From Isoetes taiwanensis (taxonomy: Eukaryota; Streptophyta; Lycopodiopsida; Isoetales; Isoetaceae), in assembly GCA_021234155.1 (NCBI GenBank), contig JAJEKV010000113.1:1904325-1968324 (forward strand): a stretch of DNA of 64,000 bases. Reading direction: 5' to 3'. Position 1 is the first letter of the stretch. Each line of letters opens with the position of its first letter. The notes under the pieces were generated by a model. The model saw only the letters and a program-made list of their open reading frames with translations. It had not been told where the DNA came from and did no database searches. Positions 22,190 through 34,859 of the stretch are shown piece after piece. The position numbers and the translations under genes are program-made.

Positions 22190-23170
22190 GAATGTCACTC
22201 CTTTATAAATGGTACATGTGTAGTAACTCCATGTTTGTATACTCTCAGAGAATTAGAACAACAATCTTGACATGTATACAATTGGAACTTGAATGGATAT
22301 TCTTGTCGGAGAAATAGATCTTTGCATTTGCAAATTATGCCCAAATAATCGCTAGTCGGGACATGCCAAATGAATACGGTCAGCTCTGCCCTTGGAGATT
22401 CTAAATTGCCATTCTTTTAATAACAAATATCCATGTATATCCAGTGTTATGCATTTAGAGTAGTTACCGCATAATAGAGCTTCTTTTAGAGTTACCATGT
22501 TTGTTTGTAATTGCTGTATAATTAGAACAACAAATGCATTTTGGCCATACTTGAAATATATACAATAGGAATTTGAAAGATGTGCACTTAGGACGATTTC
22601 TTTAGAGCTTCCCCTTCAGCTTTGCAATGGATACTTTGCTTGAGAAATGGATCTTGCATTTGGAAATTATGCCCAATTATCAAGCAATGGTGGGCATGCC
22701 ACATGGTAAACATACCGCCTCTAAATTTTGATTTTAGAAAGGAAAATCAACTACTGCCAATTCATTTTAGTTTATCCCTCAGAGATATCTTGTGTTATGT
22801 ATTTAGAGTAGTTAGTTGGATAATAGAGCTTCTTTGGAGTTACCTCCATGTTTGTACTGTGAAAACTAGAACAACAAAATGCATTTTGTCACATTTGACA
22901 TATATACAATAGCAATTTGGAAAGATGTGTACCTAGATTCTATTTTTAGAGCCTCCTCAGAAGCTTCCAATGGATACTCTTTTGCTTGAGAAATGGATCT
23001 TGTATCGCAAGTTATGCCCAAATATCCGGCTAGGTGGTGGACACCATCATGAACATGGTCGCCTCACCTTAGAGATTTAGGTAACAAAAATAAAAAATAA
23101 TGAACTATTTGCCATTCTTTTAATGTATATCATCGTCAGGTTATGTATTTAGGGTAGTTACATTTTTATC
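22190..23170. repeat. Imperfect tandem repeat, three units of ~340 bp
   Basis: Anchors recur in order: GAGAAAT(A/G)GATCTT at 22,309, 22,640 and 22,988 (spacing ~331 and ~348); AGAACAACA at 22,255, 22,524 and 22,869; and a following ATTATGCCCAA-type block. Units have diverged by substitutions and indels. The counterpart is ~55,850-56,770. Not coding. Confidence 0.8.
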
Positions 23171-25994
23171 TACTTAATACTCAGGTTTCCTCACAAAATA
23201 AGCATTTGTCAATATATGATCTCGTGCTGACATGTCTTCGCTGACATGTCTTTCCATTTGGTCAAGATGAGGAGGAAAGGGAGTTTAATCCTGTCTGCTC
23301 CATGGAGCTTGCCAAATTAGATGTCCATTTCTTCCATGTTTTAATAGCTTTGATGATTGAGAAGCAATTTATGTTTTTGGGTAAGTGGGAATGAAGATAG
23401 TTGCTTGCACATCATTGTCTTGCTGTTGTTGTTTGCTCCATGGAGCTCCTTGACCATTGGGCTGGTCTCTTTGCAGGTTAGTTTTAATGGTATCTTGTAG
23501 AAGTCCTTTGCTATATTAAATTGCCCCATTCACTCACATGATTGTAGTGGTTGCTAAGCATAATTGTGTCACCTAAGCATGCTTTATGTGTTTTGTAACA
23601 TGTTGCCGCACTCCAAGCATGTGGGTACAATTGGAGGACATACAAAAATATGGTGAGTATGGGGAGTGGACTTTAAATTATTTTGAGATCATGCAAAGCA
23701 GATCACAAGATCACGAATTGCGGTGTTGTGGAATCTGAAATATTGTAGGTTGTGCTCACCATGGGTGCATGATTCAGCTATGTTATATGAAATGTCTGTG
23801 TGCACACTAAAAGTTAGAACTATTTACATAGAATGCTCTATGTACTGAATTATATGATGGCTTGATAGATGGGTGTCAGACATATCGTTTTGATGGCCCC
23901 GAGCTTATGATGAATCTCAGATAGAATGCAACTCCTCCTCGCTGATATAAAGATCTTTGGATATAATAGAATAGAATAGATTTTAATATAATGAGGATTA
24001 TTCTGTTGATATAATGAGGGTTATGAACAAACTTTTAATGACTACACTACATAAATCAAATATTCACAAGGAAACACAAGACATTATTTGCCATTATGAG
24101 ATGTGAATTTTGTGACATGTGATTGATTTGACTGGTGTAAAAAAATATAGGCTGTTGTTTCTTTTGGAGGTGTAACATGTAAATTTAATAAAAATACAGC
24201 TTGTGGCTATTTGATGGAACAACGTAAACAAGCATCTCTTCTACAATGTGGCTTTATGGCACAACCTATATCAATCCATAAAGATATGTCATCCTATGTA
24301 CCAGGGATGCCATCACTTTTGAGATTAACCTTGGCGTGCCCCTTTAAGCTTACAACAAGAAAGCATATAGTTCGAAAGTAATGCAAGAAAATAAAAATAA
24401 ATCACTTAAGCTTTGCATCTTCAAAACCGAAGAACATAAGTTGAAAACTTCCACATTAACACCATTGATAAACCCATAAGCCACAACTAATGAACCTTTG
24501 CCATTGGTTAACTCCATAAACAAACGTTTCAATTTAATCGATAATTCTCAATGTACATACATTTGATCGCATTACCACCAACTATAAAATGGGATAAGTT
24601 GTGCTTGGATTGAAAGATGCCTTTAGAATAAACAAAGATAGATAAATAATAAATCATATACCTTTTGGCACAGTTCATGTTTGGTACCTCGCTCCAAACT
24701 TTAGATTAGACTATGAATGGATGATATTAATTTGGCTTAGTTTTTATATTTGTCCTCACTCCAAATAGGATACAGTCTTTAACTTAACACAAAAAAATAT
24801 TAGCCACCGCAGCCTAATGAGACTAAGCCTAAATAAAACCTAATGAGTCTTATCTGCTAAAGCCTTTTGTTGTGCTTCTTTGCTAGGCTTTTTGCATGAC
24901 ATCGTGACTTTATTAAACTCCTCAAACAATAATACACAATACAATGCAGAGATGTGAATAATAGAAAAACCAAAGGATAAACAGACCTAAATCAAGAAAG
25001 CCACACATCTAAGCATGATAATATAATGTAAGAAATTTCTACTTTTCCCTCACAACAAAGAGAAGAATAATGCACGCCAGATAAGTAGGATCTGGCTTTC
25101 ATGTCAACTTCTTTAGAGTCATCTTAGGACCTAAACAGTGGAAACCATGCTACTCGGCATTTCCAAAAGTTTGAAAGTGCTTCTCACATCGTGTGAGGGT
25201 CCAAACTTCAAACCTTCATAACTTGAGCCAGATGTACCCAAATCACCTCGGGAATTCGCTAAATAGGGACCATTAAATAGTCTTAGAATGTATTTATGAC
25301 TCCACCACGCTTAAAAGTATTATATCTCACCAAAATGACTGAAAATTGTTCAAACCCTAAATTTTGTCTTCCAAACTAGGGTTTGTTTAGTAACAGAAGC
25401 AATTTAGCTTTTGGAGTACAAGGCTAGAGCCACAGAAGAGCAGGGGCACACTTTTGAAGACATTGAAGGCCCGTGACGAATCGACAAAAAATGGGAGGAG
25501 AGTGAAAAGGCGCACTCCAAGAGAGGGAAGCACTATGGTAAACACCTCTACAAATGAAACGAGTAGTACAGGCACAACTGGTCTATCAATAACCTTCATC
25601 GAATGGAAGATATACGCTAATCATCCGTGATGAAGAACCTTCTCACTATCAAGCACCCTCGACCGCCACATCCACGAGCTCACGCTAGAAAGAAGTATTC
25701 CCGACTCTCCACCGACTCAATGCTTACGAAGTTCAAATGGAAGAACGTAGCGTAAACAAACAAAAAGAGTATAGTCGAATGGGGAAGTCTAGATTAGCAT
25801 CAAGGAGTTAGGGCAAAGATGTTAATCTTCCTTCGAAATGATAATTCACAGCTTTTACACAGATGCTAAACAAAACTAGAGGGCTATTCATCACGACCTC
25901 GCTACCTGCCGCCAAATGGATGTCAAGCAACATCAACAAAAGGTGCAATAAAGCTGTATTAACCGAAAACACCCAAGTCCACGCATGACGAAAT
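23171..25994. other. AT-rich spacer without a recognisable gene
   Basis: Only short frames. A small plus-strand frame starting MVNTSTNETSSTG (25,528) is kept in the second unit (59,087), but it is short and unrecognised. The rest holds oligo-T/A runs and no structured RNA that I can see. Confidence 0.35.
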
Positions 25995-27690
25995 TCCCTG
26001 ATACTAACTTCCTTGAATACCTCAATAAACATAAGAACTTTTACACACATTATAGCCAAAACTAAAGGAGCTTCCAATCTAACCGGGCCACCAAATTAGC
26101 AAGATCGGGGCCGAACATAAAGACAAGAAGGCATATCGCATATTCCACAATTAGCTTCCATTAGTAGCTTCTCCCTTTGAGTTGGCAGTCCCTACTATGA
26201 TACACCAAGAGTTGGGTTTAGGAACAGTAATAGAGAGTCAGTTTAGGAATAGTAATAGGTTACTAGACAAGACTAAATAGTTTTTAAGTTACTCATGTCA
26301 TGAGATAGTTTTGCGGTGATACACATGCAGAGTAACCGAGAAGTTAGGATGCAAGGGACTTATGAGGCAATATGCTTAAAAGGAACCAAGAGCCTAAAAT
26401 TTAAGAACGGTTATTCTTGAGGGAAAACTTCAATTGGATACTATTTATCCATATAAGACTTGAATTGCTTTAGGTGGGAGAAGCTTACCTCGAATCAACT
26501 TAAATTGAATCAACTTAAAGCGTATATTGTTATTCAAACCGATCCACGAAGGTGGTAATCAATGAGTGAATGTGATCCACGAGTAGGTGGTAATCACAAG
26601 TGAATGTGACCCATGATTAGTGGTAATCACGCTAGTAAAGAGACCCATGAGTAGGTGGGGACCTCGAGCTAAATGGCCTTACCAGTAGGTGGCAAACTAA
26701 GAACTAAATTGGTCCACGAAGTAGGTTTTAACCAAGAATTAGTGGCCTATAAGTAGATGGCAACCACTAACATGTAAAACCACGAAGTAGGTGGTAGACA
26801 CAAAATCACGCACATGTGGTATCATGAACCGTGGAAAGCCATGAGAAGGTGGTGACCGCGAGTTGATTAAAATATTATGTTAGGGAGCAACCTTAACAGA
26901 CTATAATATTGTCAATGGTTCATAAAATGAAGGTTAATAATCTTCATATTAAAATTGATGTTAATCTATAACTCCAGTTAGATTCACGTAACCGACACAT
27001 TGTTTCCAAAAGGGAATGAATTGATATGGTTTAAGGTTGATATCTAACAATGAGCTCGGGAAGTGGCCAATGCGTGATTACGCATTGGGCAAAATCATAT
27101 AGAATTAGTATTTATCATGGTTGGGAACAAAATGGCGTGCTGCAAAGCCACAAAAGGCAAAGGTAAAGGCAGCCAAAGAAGGCTAAAGTCACGTGACTTC
27201 TATAAATAGAACCCAAAATTTAATTGGCTATATCTCTGCAACCAGAGATCGGATTGTAACGAATTTTATTTTTCTAGAACCGCCTCAAGTCTACTTCTTC
27301 CGGATTGGTATGGCACTTATTCTGATTCATCCGAATGAGAGAGAAATAGCAGAAAGAGGATCGGGGTCAAAGGAGATCAAGCATTTTGGCTCTTGAATCC
27401 CATTATAAGAAAGCTAGTTCGAGCTTCCTGATTTTGTCTATTAACCTATTACTATTCCTAAACTAACTCTTTGGTGTATCATATATTATGGACCGCATAC
27501 CGAGGGAGGAGCTACTAATAAAAGTTGATTAACGATATGCCCGACATTATGCCTTATCGGCCTTTATGTTCCAAAATTGAGCATATAGCTGAGGGCCCTA
27601 CGGTGGAGAGCTCCGAATAAGACTTTGCCACTAATTTGTGTAAAGTTCTTATGTTTATTTAGGTATTCAGTGGAAGTTCAGATCACCCAG
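25995..27690. mobile_element. ~1.7 kb element with long inverted arms (foldback or Mutator-like)
   Basis: The left arm (~25,995-26,275) and right arm (~27,420-27,690) are inverted copies of ~280 bp, paired through blocks such as ATAAACATAAGAACTT, TTAGTAGC and TGATACACCAA against TTGGTGTATCA, then TTTAGGAATAGTAATAGGTTA. The ~1.1 kb centre holds a tandem repeat and a plus-strand TATA box (TATAAATA, 27,201-27,208). There is no transposase. The part from TGATACACC (26,198) to GGTGTATCA (27,481) alone could pass for a solo LTR, but the inversion continues ~200 bp beyond both points, which an LTR would not explain. The counterpart is ~59,570-61,265. Confidence 0.65.
26540..26870. repeat. Degenerate ~37 bp tandem repeat, about nine units
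   Basis: Units share CCACGAGTAGGTGGTAATCAC-type cores (variants CCATGATTAGTGGTAATC, CCACGAAGTAGGTGGTAG) separated by ~15 variable bases. It lies in the centre of the inverted-arm element. The counterpart is ~60,110-60,440. Confidence 0.75.
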
Positions 27691-28361
27691 CCCTTGCTCT
27701 AGTAAGAAGATCGCATAATGACTTCATCGGGATTTCAAAAAATAGGGGATCATGATGGAGGAAGGAGGGGAGAGACATATCGTGGGGAGGAACATCTCCA
27801 ACTTGAAGGCCTATATCAGCATCAGAGGCAAGATCAAGGAGGAGGGATATTAGCTCTGGGTACTTAACAAGAGTTCCGCATCCGTAAAACACCGCAGAAA
27901 CCCAAAGAAGGATGACTCGCTTCTAACTAAGTAGTTCGAGATCGAAAGTGGACCCGAATTCAAAGGATCTGAGGAGCTAATCTCGCCAACAACCATAGAC
28001 CACCCAAAGGCAACCTCAAAGGAGCCGATGACATGTGCAATGGAGATGACCACATTCTGTGCATAGGGAGGCATCTCAACGAAGTCCAAGCAAATGAGTC
28101 GACTCAGAATTCAATCGGGCCGAAATGATTACCGCTCTTTACCCCGACGACGCTATCTCGTGAGCTCAAGGTATGCAGAATGCCCGACCGCTAAATAACC
28201 AGGTGATCGTACCTGCCAATTAATGGCACTACACATCTTCATCCTGTATCTATTATTATCGCATGTAGAGACGCCGAAAGCACTCTCACGACACTCTACA
28301 TGACAAAACACATTTCAAGGAGGAGCATTTTCAAATCAAGGGTTCACATCGAGAAACGCCT
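27691..28361. other. Spacer end, flank of the E2 3' LTR
   Basis: Two short minus-strand frames (27,683-27,892 and 27,850-28,089) are only partly kept in the second unit and have no recognisable domain. The last bases before the LTR read AAACGCC and do not match the bases outside the 5' LTR, so no target duplication is seen. Confidence 0.35.
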
Positions 28362-29914
28362 TGGTGACGCCCCCCACTTCTTATGGCGCATACATCGTAT
28401 CTAAGGTGGAGATTCCCCGACAAACGCTAAACCGCATGGGCCATCCACCTGACACCACCCCTGCGCTGGAATGAGCCAAAGAAGGGAAGAGTGGATGTTT
28501 ATTCAATCTCGCCTTCCTTCTGCCCACCTAGTCGCCAGGCTGAATAAACATGCTAAGCACATAATAACACATCAATACAATCACCTCGGCGCGGTGTTCA
28601 CCCAATCATCACATACAACAACATCAACATGAACAATAGCAACAAGGAAATCCTACTCAAATACCAAACTCAAGGGGGTTTGACTGACGGGCTTGGGCCT
28701 CCAAGTCATTGCGCATGTAATTCATGGCAATGGATTTGGCTGGCATAAGAACATAGCCGAGGGTAGTCCAGACGATCCACTTCTCCCCCGTGCACAATCG
28801 TGCGCAGTAGGTTGAAAAGTATTGGGACTGCCGTGAGGCTCCCGCCGGGTACATAGCCAAGAGGGCTACCACCGGGTTGCATCTCCTCACTCGATGAGGC
28901 AGGAGGAGAGTCACCTCCGCAGAGGCATGCATGCCCATCACAGGCTAGAGGCCAATACCCCATTTGACTTAATCCCTCATGGAAGGCTACTACACGCCTA
29001 AAGGTGTCGTAGCCCATGCCTGGCTCCACACGCCAGTTGGGCAAGCCATTAAGCCTAGCTCACTAAGGTTCCTAGTAGGCTTTTACACACTGCAGGAACC
29101 ATCTGCTGGGACAAGTCCCTTTTCATCTACTAGCCTCCACCCATTAACCAGCGGGCTTCAGTAATGTGCCGCATATAATTGGGAACTAGTAGGCTAACTA
29201 GGATCATCTCGCTACAATGTGCTTTAGGCCTCTACCCCTTCCCAATACATGGAGGTCACAGAGGAAATACCAACATCATCACGTAACTAAAATGAAGAAT
29301 AACATCTAATCTATCTACCTAAACATCTCAGAGTTAGTTCCTTTGTTAGGCTTAAGGATCTCGATCCGTAATGCCTCTAAAGAACTAACATGCTAAAGCA
29401 GCTTATTGCCTAGCCAAAGGCCAGCTTTGCACAAATGTAATGATTAATTACCTGATAATTTAATTTGCTCCAGATCCCCCTGAAGGCATCCATGCCTCTA
29501 ATCCCCAAGACTGCCACTGGTTCTCAAGCAGTAAAGCCAGTATTCGCCACGCAAATTGGGGTCTTAGCTTGGCCGGAATGGCCTGGCAGAACCCTAAATG
29601 CATGAAAGGAGCTCTCAAGGAAAACCCTAAATGCAAAGAGAAGAAAAGGTTTAGGTTTAAGGAAAAGCTCCTTATATAGAAAAACCCTTAGGGTTAGGTT
29701 AGACATTGGCCAAATGGGGCTTCTAGCCATTTGGCAATGGGGTCCATGGGGTTTATAATTGTGTATGTTTATTTAACATGCATTGCCCCTTAGGTGCAAC
29801 TCTTGCCGCTTCTAGGTGCAACCCTTTAGCTCCCAAGCATGTCATTTGTGATAATGCGGTGACGTAAGCAAGATAATTATACGTATTCGATCAGATATTA
29901 TGCTGAACGCCACA
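28362..29914 (-). mobile_element. 3' LTR of E2
   Basis: Begins TGGTGACGCC and ends GAACGCCACA. Colinear with the LTR at 8,573-10,170 over its full length, with the TATA box at 29,670-29,679 and the CCTAGGTGCAAC repeats near 29,790-29,822. Differences from the 5' LTRs mix substitutions and many short indels, so LTR age cannot be judged by eye. Confidence 0.9.
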
Positions 29915-29929
29915 CATTCTCCCCACCTT
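29915..29929 (-). promoter_or_regulatory. Polypurine tract of E2
   Basis: The minus strand reads AAGGTGGGGAGAATG directly before the LTR. This purine-rich primer site for plus-strand DNA synthesis is repeated at 63,519-63,531 in E3. With the PBS it confirms the minus-strand orientation. Confidence 0.8.
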
Positions 29930-30599
29930 GACTTGATGTCGCCCCTCGATCACGCCGCCTCCCCACCTTTGAAACCCGCGATCCCGCAATCACATTGATA
30001 TATATAGAATTTACAATATGATTACCAAGGTAATATTTAATTTATCATAAGCATTGCCTTTATATAATATCATACTAAGGGTGAGAGGCTCTTCGGCCCC
30101 CTCTACTCTATCATCTATTATTCACAAAAATTTACTTAATTTATACCATTATTATAAACATAGTTCCAAATTCCCCTAATTAAGGTTCCAGACGTTCCTT
30201 ACAACACACATTTATGACAAAATTATGTTGCAAGTCTTTAGAAAAGGATCTCCCCGCCGACTCTTCTATCGGCCCCGCATGTTCAACACTCATGTCAAAA
30301 GATAATGCTTAATTATTATAAGGGCTGGTTGTTAGGAACCAACGCATTAAATACAATTACATGAATGCTGCATATCTCCAAGATAGGAAGATTATGTTTC
30401 TTCCATCGTACGTGGAGACAAGGTCTCATCATGCCTAGGATGCCTCACTCATGCCTACACCTTTAGTTGCCTTGGCTGGAGGATAGCGCCCTTCCCATAT
30501 TTGGGCTGCGGAAGGATAGAGTCCTCCCCGTAGTATTGACTCGTAGGTGCTTAATCAATGCATACCAATGACCTCTTATCTTCAGTATCGCCTACTCGC
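29930..30599 (-). other. Non-coding 3' region between pol and the polypurine tract
   Basis: About 670 bp of AT-rich sequence without a frame or motif that I can recognise. The first ~470 bp recur at 63,532-64,000. Confidence 0.45.
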
Positions 30600-32440
30600 G
30601 GACGGAAGTAGACTTCTTTAATCTACCTTCCACTCACCTATCGAAGTCGATGTTCCACTACTGGATGAGCTCTACCCCTTGCATTGCTCCATGAATAGTG
30701 GGTACCGCTTCCAAATCTGATTGTAGTATCCACGTAGCGCCTTTCACAGGCCCATTTCACAAGGTATTGGAGAAATTTGATCTTCTTTGTCTCTTATAAG
30801 CCCCGTCAAGAAGAACCCTGTGGACGCATTTCAAGATGGTCGTCCGTCATTTCCGCAAGAACTCGCTTGTCTCTAATACTGGATTAGGAGGTGTCTCTTT
30901 AGGAGACTTTACATGGAAGACCCTATGGATTTTGAGATGTGCCGGCAGTCCAACTTGTAGGATTGGGTACCTACTCTTGGTTATCCTAAAGGGTCCAGCT
31001 CCATCTTGGAGCAAGCTTTGCAATTGCCGATGGAGCTCGGCCTCGCTTCACCTTGGATCTTCAACCATACCTTGGTCTCCCACCTAAAATTCCCTTATCA
31101 GTTATATGCTTGCCGGGCGATGCTTTTCCATTTACTTCGCTAAGGTTAGGAGGTATCTCTTTACCTCTCCACCAACCTTGCATTCGAAAAGCATCTCATT
31201 GGAGACTAAGCGGATTGTGCTAAGTATCCGGTAAGATGACCGTACCCATAATTGATCATAAAGGAGACATCTCGCTGATGGACTCCTACTTAGTACCGTT
31301 GTATAATTTCTACTAAGTGGATGAAATCATCTCACTTAGATTGCTTGTTCCAAACATAGCTTAACATATCTTCAATGATCCTATTGGTTCGCCTTCCCTG
31401 GCTCCACCATCGCTTATGATGATATGCGTCAGGCTTCATTGAAAGCTTCGCTCCGATGCAGGTAAATAGGTCCTGCCAAAAGCACTAAGTGAATTTAGAG
31501 TCCCTATCCTGAGATTATCTCCCTCGACATGCCGTGGAGTCTAAAAAATCTCCTCTAATAAATAGGGACGGCAAGATTCAATGCCGTGGCGTCGGGCTTG
31601 TCCCTCGGGCATAAAGACAAAAGTGTGCCATTCACACCTGATCTACTCACCACCATCGTGGCATCCTTTGCTCTCTTGCCGTTTTGGGAGCCCCGTGAAT
31701 GAAGTCCATGCTTATGACTTCCCACTTAGCATTTGGCACCGCACAGCCCATACCGGATTCGGAGTTGTTCCGCCTTTGTTTACAGTATATCTCGCACTCA
31801 CTTAATGTACCTTTGCTATCTCCGCTTCTTCATGCCGCCAGAAGTAGCCGCTTTTAATCTTGGAAATATATCTTCATAAACTCGTGATGCCCCTCGCTAT
31901 GGGACTATTGTGTATTAGCTTCCTTTACTCCCCGAAGATTTCGCATACCACAATTTGTTTTGTGGTATAGCAGTTACCCTCTCTTCTTGTAGTGCCTCGA
32001 ACATCTCCCCTTTCCTTAGCAACCCGGCCTCTTACAAAGGCTTGCCCAAACTTCCTTAAAGCTCGATCCGCTGGCAAGGTTTCTTCCGGCTTGCGAGCTG
32101 ATAGGGCATTACAAGCAAGGCCCTCGCCTTCAATGGCTTCAGAAAAACGCATCTTGTAAACTACGCTGAGTTGCCCCGGTTTATAATTCTATCTCAAGTC
32201 ATATTCTCGAGGAATTTCATCCACCTCCTTTGCCTCAAATTGAGAAGTGGTTGTGTAAAATGTATTGGAGGCTTTGATGATCCTCGTGATCTAGCTGAAC
32301 CTTCTTCAACAGATAGTGCCTCCAAATTTTAAAGCTCTTACTATAGCCGTAAGCTCTTGATTTGATCATCAAAGGCCGGTAGCCGCCCGCAATATCCTAC
32401 ACTAGGAGCAACAAAATGTGCCTACCGGGATCATGTGCTT
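30600..32440 (-). pseudogene. pol: RNase H end, integrase and chromodomain-like tail of pol (E2)
   Basis: Integrase inserts the DNA copy. Pieces in sense order: an RNase H segment KIWRHYLLKKVQL...HQSLQYI (~32,340-32,230); integrase core VPNAKWEVISMDFIHGAPK (31,741-31,684) with a catalytic Asp in SMDF; then GMSREIIS and DRDSKFT (~31,535-31,490); FWQDLFTCIGAKLSMKP and TNRIIEDML (to ~31,360); the C-terminal LPAHLKIHRVFHV (~30,945-30,910). At ~30,800-30,640, broken frames give LVKW, KGATW and DLEAVPTI in chromodomain order, the mark of chromoviruses, whose chromodomain binds histone marks. At least five frameshifts or stops are visible, some possibly sequencing error. RNase H is separated from RT by the LINE. 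Confidence 0.82.
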
Positions 32441-32459
32441 AGGATCACAAGTAGAGATG

Positions 32460-34850
32460 CTTTGGGATAAGCCGTCACGCATGCAGACTCCCCAGGAACA
32501 CAACCTTCCCACGTGAATCACTGGTTTGATGCAGAGCAAGAACACAAATGCTGGTTCATTTCAAGTCACAGACCGCTTACGCCTACATGCAAATGTACGC
32601 ATTCTATCTTCCAAAGCTAAGAAAGCTGTAATACATTGCACAAGATCAGCGGGAAATGTTTTACCCCTGAACGCCACACTTAGGACCTCCTCGGGCGTAA
32701 GGGTTCTAAAGCCTCTACAACCCACGTGGAATATCACTCCCGAGCAGTTGAGTACATTTGCAACAGCTATAATGACTGTGGCGCGCAAAGATACCCTTGC
32801 AGCGCCCGGCCGGAAATCATGATTCCATCGCGGAATGGCTATTGCCTTGCCAATGGGAAAGTTTTCCCGTGACTTGATGGTATGTGCAGAATTGCTTTGG
32901 CGGGCGTGGCCGCCCATAATTAGTGCTGGACCGCTTTGTTCAACAAGGCATTACATGTGATGGCTTCCCGCCGCAGCGGGACCAATAGCGTAGTTGTTCC
33001 CATCTATAAGGCAGGGGACCCACACCGCCTGTACCAATTACCGGAACAATCATGGTCAGTTCGTAGTTTGCAAACCGCTTTACCGGATTCTCTCGGAAAA
33101 GCAGTTGACGGTCAAGTAAGTGGAAGCAGAGGTGCGCCCTCACCCAGCAGATCTCAATTCCAGACTCAACCACACCACATCTTCACGCTATGAACTTCCA
33201 TTGAAGACAAAGCAGGAACCGCCGTGATCTATATTGTTGCTTTGTGGATTTTGGCGGCGCTTGACACCTGCGGCTCGAAAAACTATGGGCAGACCGCAAA
33301 TGTACCGGGGTTCCCTGGGAGATTTGCGTATCGCAAAGCAGGCTGTGCTATATGAAAGATGCTCGTCGCGTGCCAGCATAAGCCGCCCATTTGATAGTGT
33401 AGTACCGGGTTCGCTGTGGATGCCCTCTCTCCCCAACATTGTTTGGGCTTTACATTGATCAATTGGAGAGTCGGGTTTACCGAGCATAATGGGGGCTATG
33501 GAGCTCACTCTTCTATCGCATCATCGTGACAGCTTAATATATGCCGATGATACATGCAATGACATCCGATGCCCTCGACACATTCCCCGCCAAGCTTAAT
33601 CATATGCATGTCAACCGCCAAGACTAAGGTGGTTTTCTATATCATCTTCACGCCGCCCGAGGGTCCCTCCTTATTACCAAGGCCGTAATGTGGAAGCGTT
33701 GCATCCACATACAAGTATTTGGAGTGGGAGTTTCTACTATGCACCGGACACATCCATACGGGCTACGAAAGTGACGGCAGTCAAAGGCACTATATGCCAT
33801 GCGTAAAACAATCGCTATAGAGCCGGAGTTGTACGTGGATTGGGCCCATCACCACACCCGCTCACAAGGTCCAGTGAACCCGCCATTCCTTTATACTGGG
33901 TGGAAGGCGAGGTCCCAAAGAGTATCACTTACTACTTGGAATGACTTGAGCAGTCCAGAAGCCTCTTAGTACGAGCACTAGGGGTGAAGTCCACAAACCC
34001 ATCAAATTCTACCTAGAGACAGATTCTTGTTCTTCCGTGAGGGATGCACCCCTTTGATCGCCACACGTTCATCGTAAGGTGGTCAATATGGACGGCGCTC
34101 ATCTCCTAAACTAGCTTATATCATGGCACGGGTCAGCAGTCACCAAGGCCCATTGAAGAAAAGAGCTCAATGGTTGGCTAGATGGACGTGCAGAGCACGT
34201 GCATACATGTGCAAACGTATGCATCACCATAGCTGAGGCAATATCTTGACGCTTTGCTTCCTCAAAGAAGCTTTGGGATGCCAATGCCCTTAAACATGTC
34301 AAGACAAATACCGCTACATAAATCCCACATTGAACGAGTCACAATGCTACCTCGCACTCCACTTGCCCATGAAAGGCGCACTCATTGCCTCCATTCGCAG
34401 ACAGGGCACACTATCTTCAATTGAGACGCGATGGATTGGTGAGCCACGCCAGCAGACGTGCTTTGTCATCGCCGCTTAAATGGGAGCCACGAGATGAATC
34501 TCATACCCTTCAAAGTTGCCCAAAGATATGATCAAATTCGGACGCTGGCCATGCCGGGAAGGGTCAGGCCTGGCCAACCGCTACATGTGATATTTGAGCA
34601 CGCGTGTTAGGATCATACCTTCGTGAGGTTATGGACATGCGAGATCAGCTATGTCCCCGCACACACTTGACATGTATATAAGCATTGATGTATGTTTGTA
34701 CGCTTTGACAAGATTCTTACACGCCACCTGCTTTTTCCCTTCGAAACCCTTCTGGCGGGGTTTTAACCCTGACAAGAATAAGTTTGTCATATTGGCAGGG
34801 TCCCATAGGCCGCATTGGCCTCTGGACTTATAAAAATCGGCTCCTCTATT
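32460..34850 (+). mobile_element. 5'-truncated LINE inserted antisense within RNase H
   Basis: Plus-strand non-LTR reverse transcriptase read in pieces: an approach segment ~32,820-32,980; NSVVVPIYKAGDP (~32,984-33,022); DHIFTL-like HHIFTL (~33,175); YCCFVDF (~33,229-33,249, with a catalytic Asp); GCPLSPTLFGLYIDQLE (~33,421-33,471); and the YADD box at 33,539-33,550. Downstream are a KTKVVF segment (~33,625) and, past 34,400, a damaged zinc-knuckle end. No endonuclease domain is visible, so the 5' end is missing. It separates two RNase H parts of the gypsy pol by ~2.4 kb. The copy in E1 continues from position 1. I cannot delimit target duplications. Confidence 0.78.
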
Positions 34851-34859
34851 CTCGCTCAT

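Noticed and set aside
22190-23170. CRISPR-like or satellite array
   Set aside because: Three long diverged ~340 bp units, no short direct repeats with unique spacers, and a eukaryotic context.
26198-27481. Solo LTR of another retrotransposon (TG...CA ends, internal TATA)
   Set aside because: The flanks are also inverted copies of each other for ~200 bp, which a solo LTR would not give; kept as an alternative only.
27683-28089. Possible HEAT-repeat kinase fragment (YPELISLLLDL)
   Set aside because: Similarity stops after about a dozen residues and the frame is not kept in the second unit.
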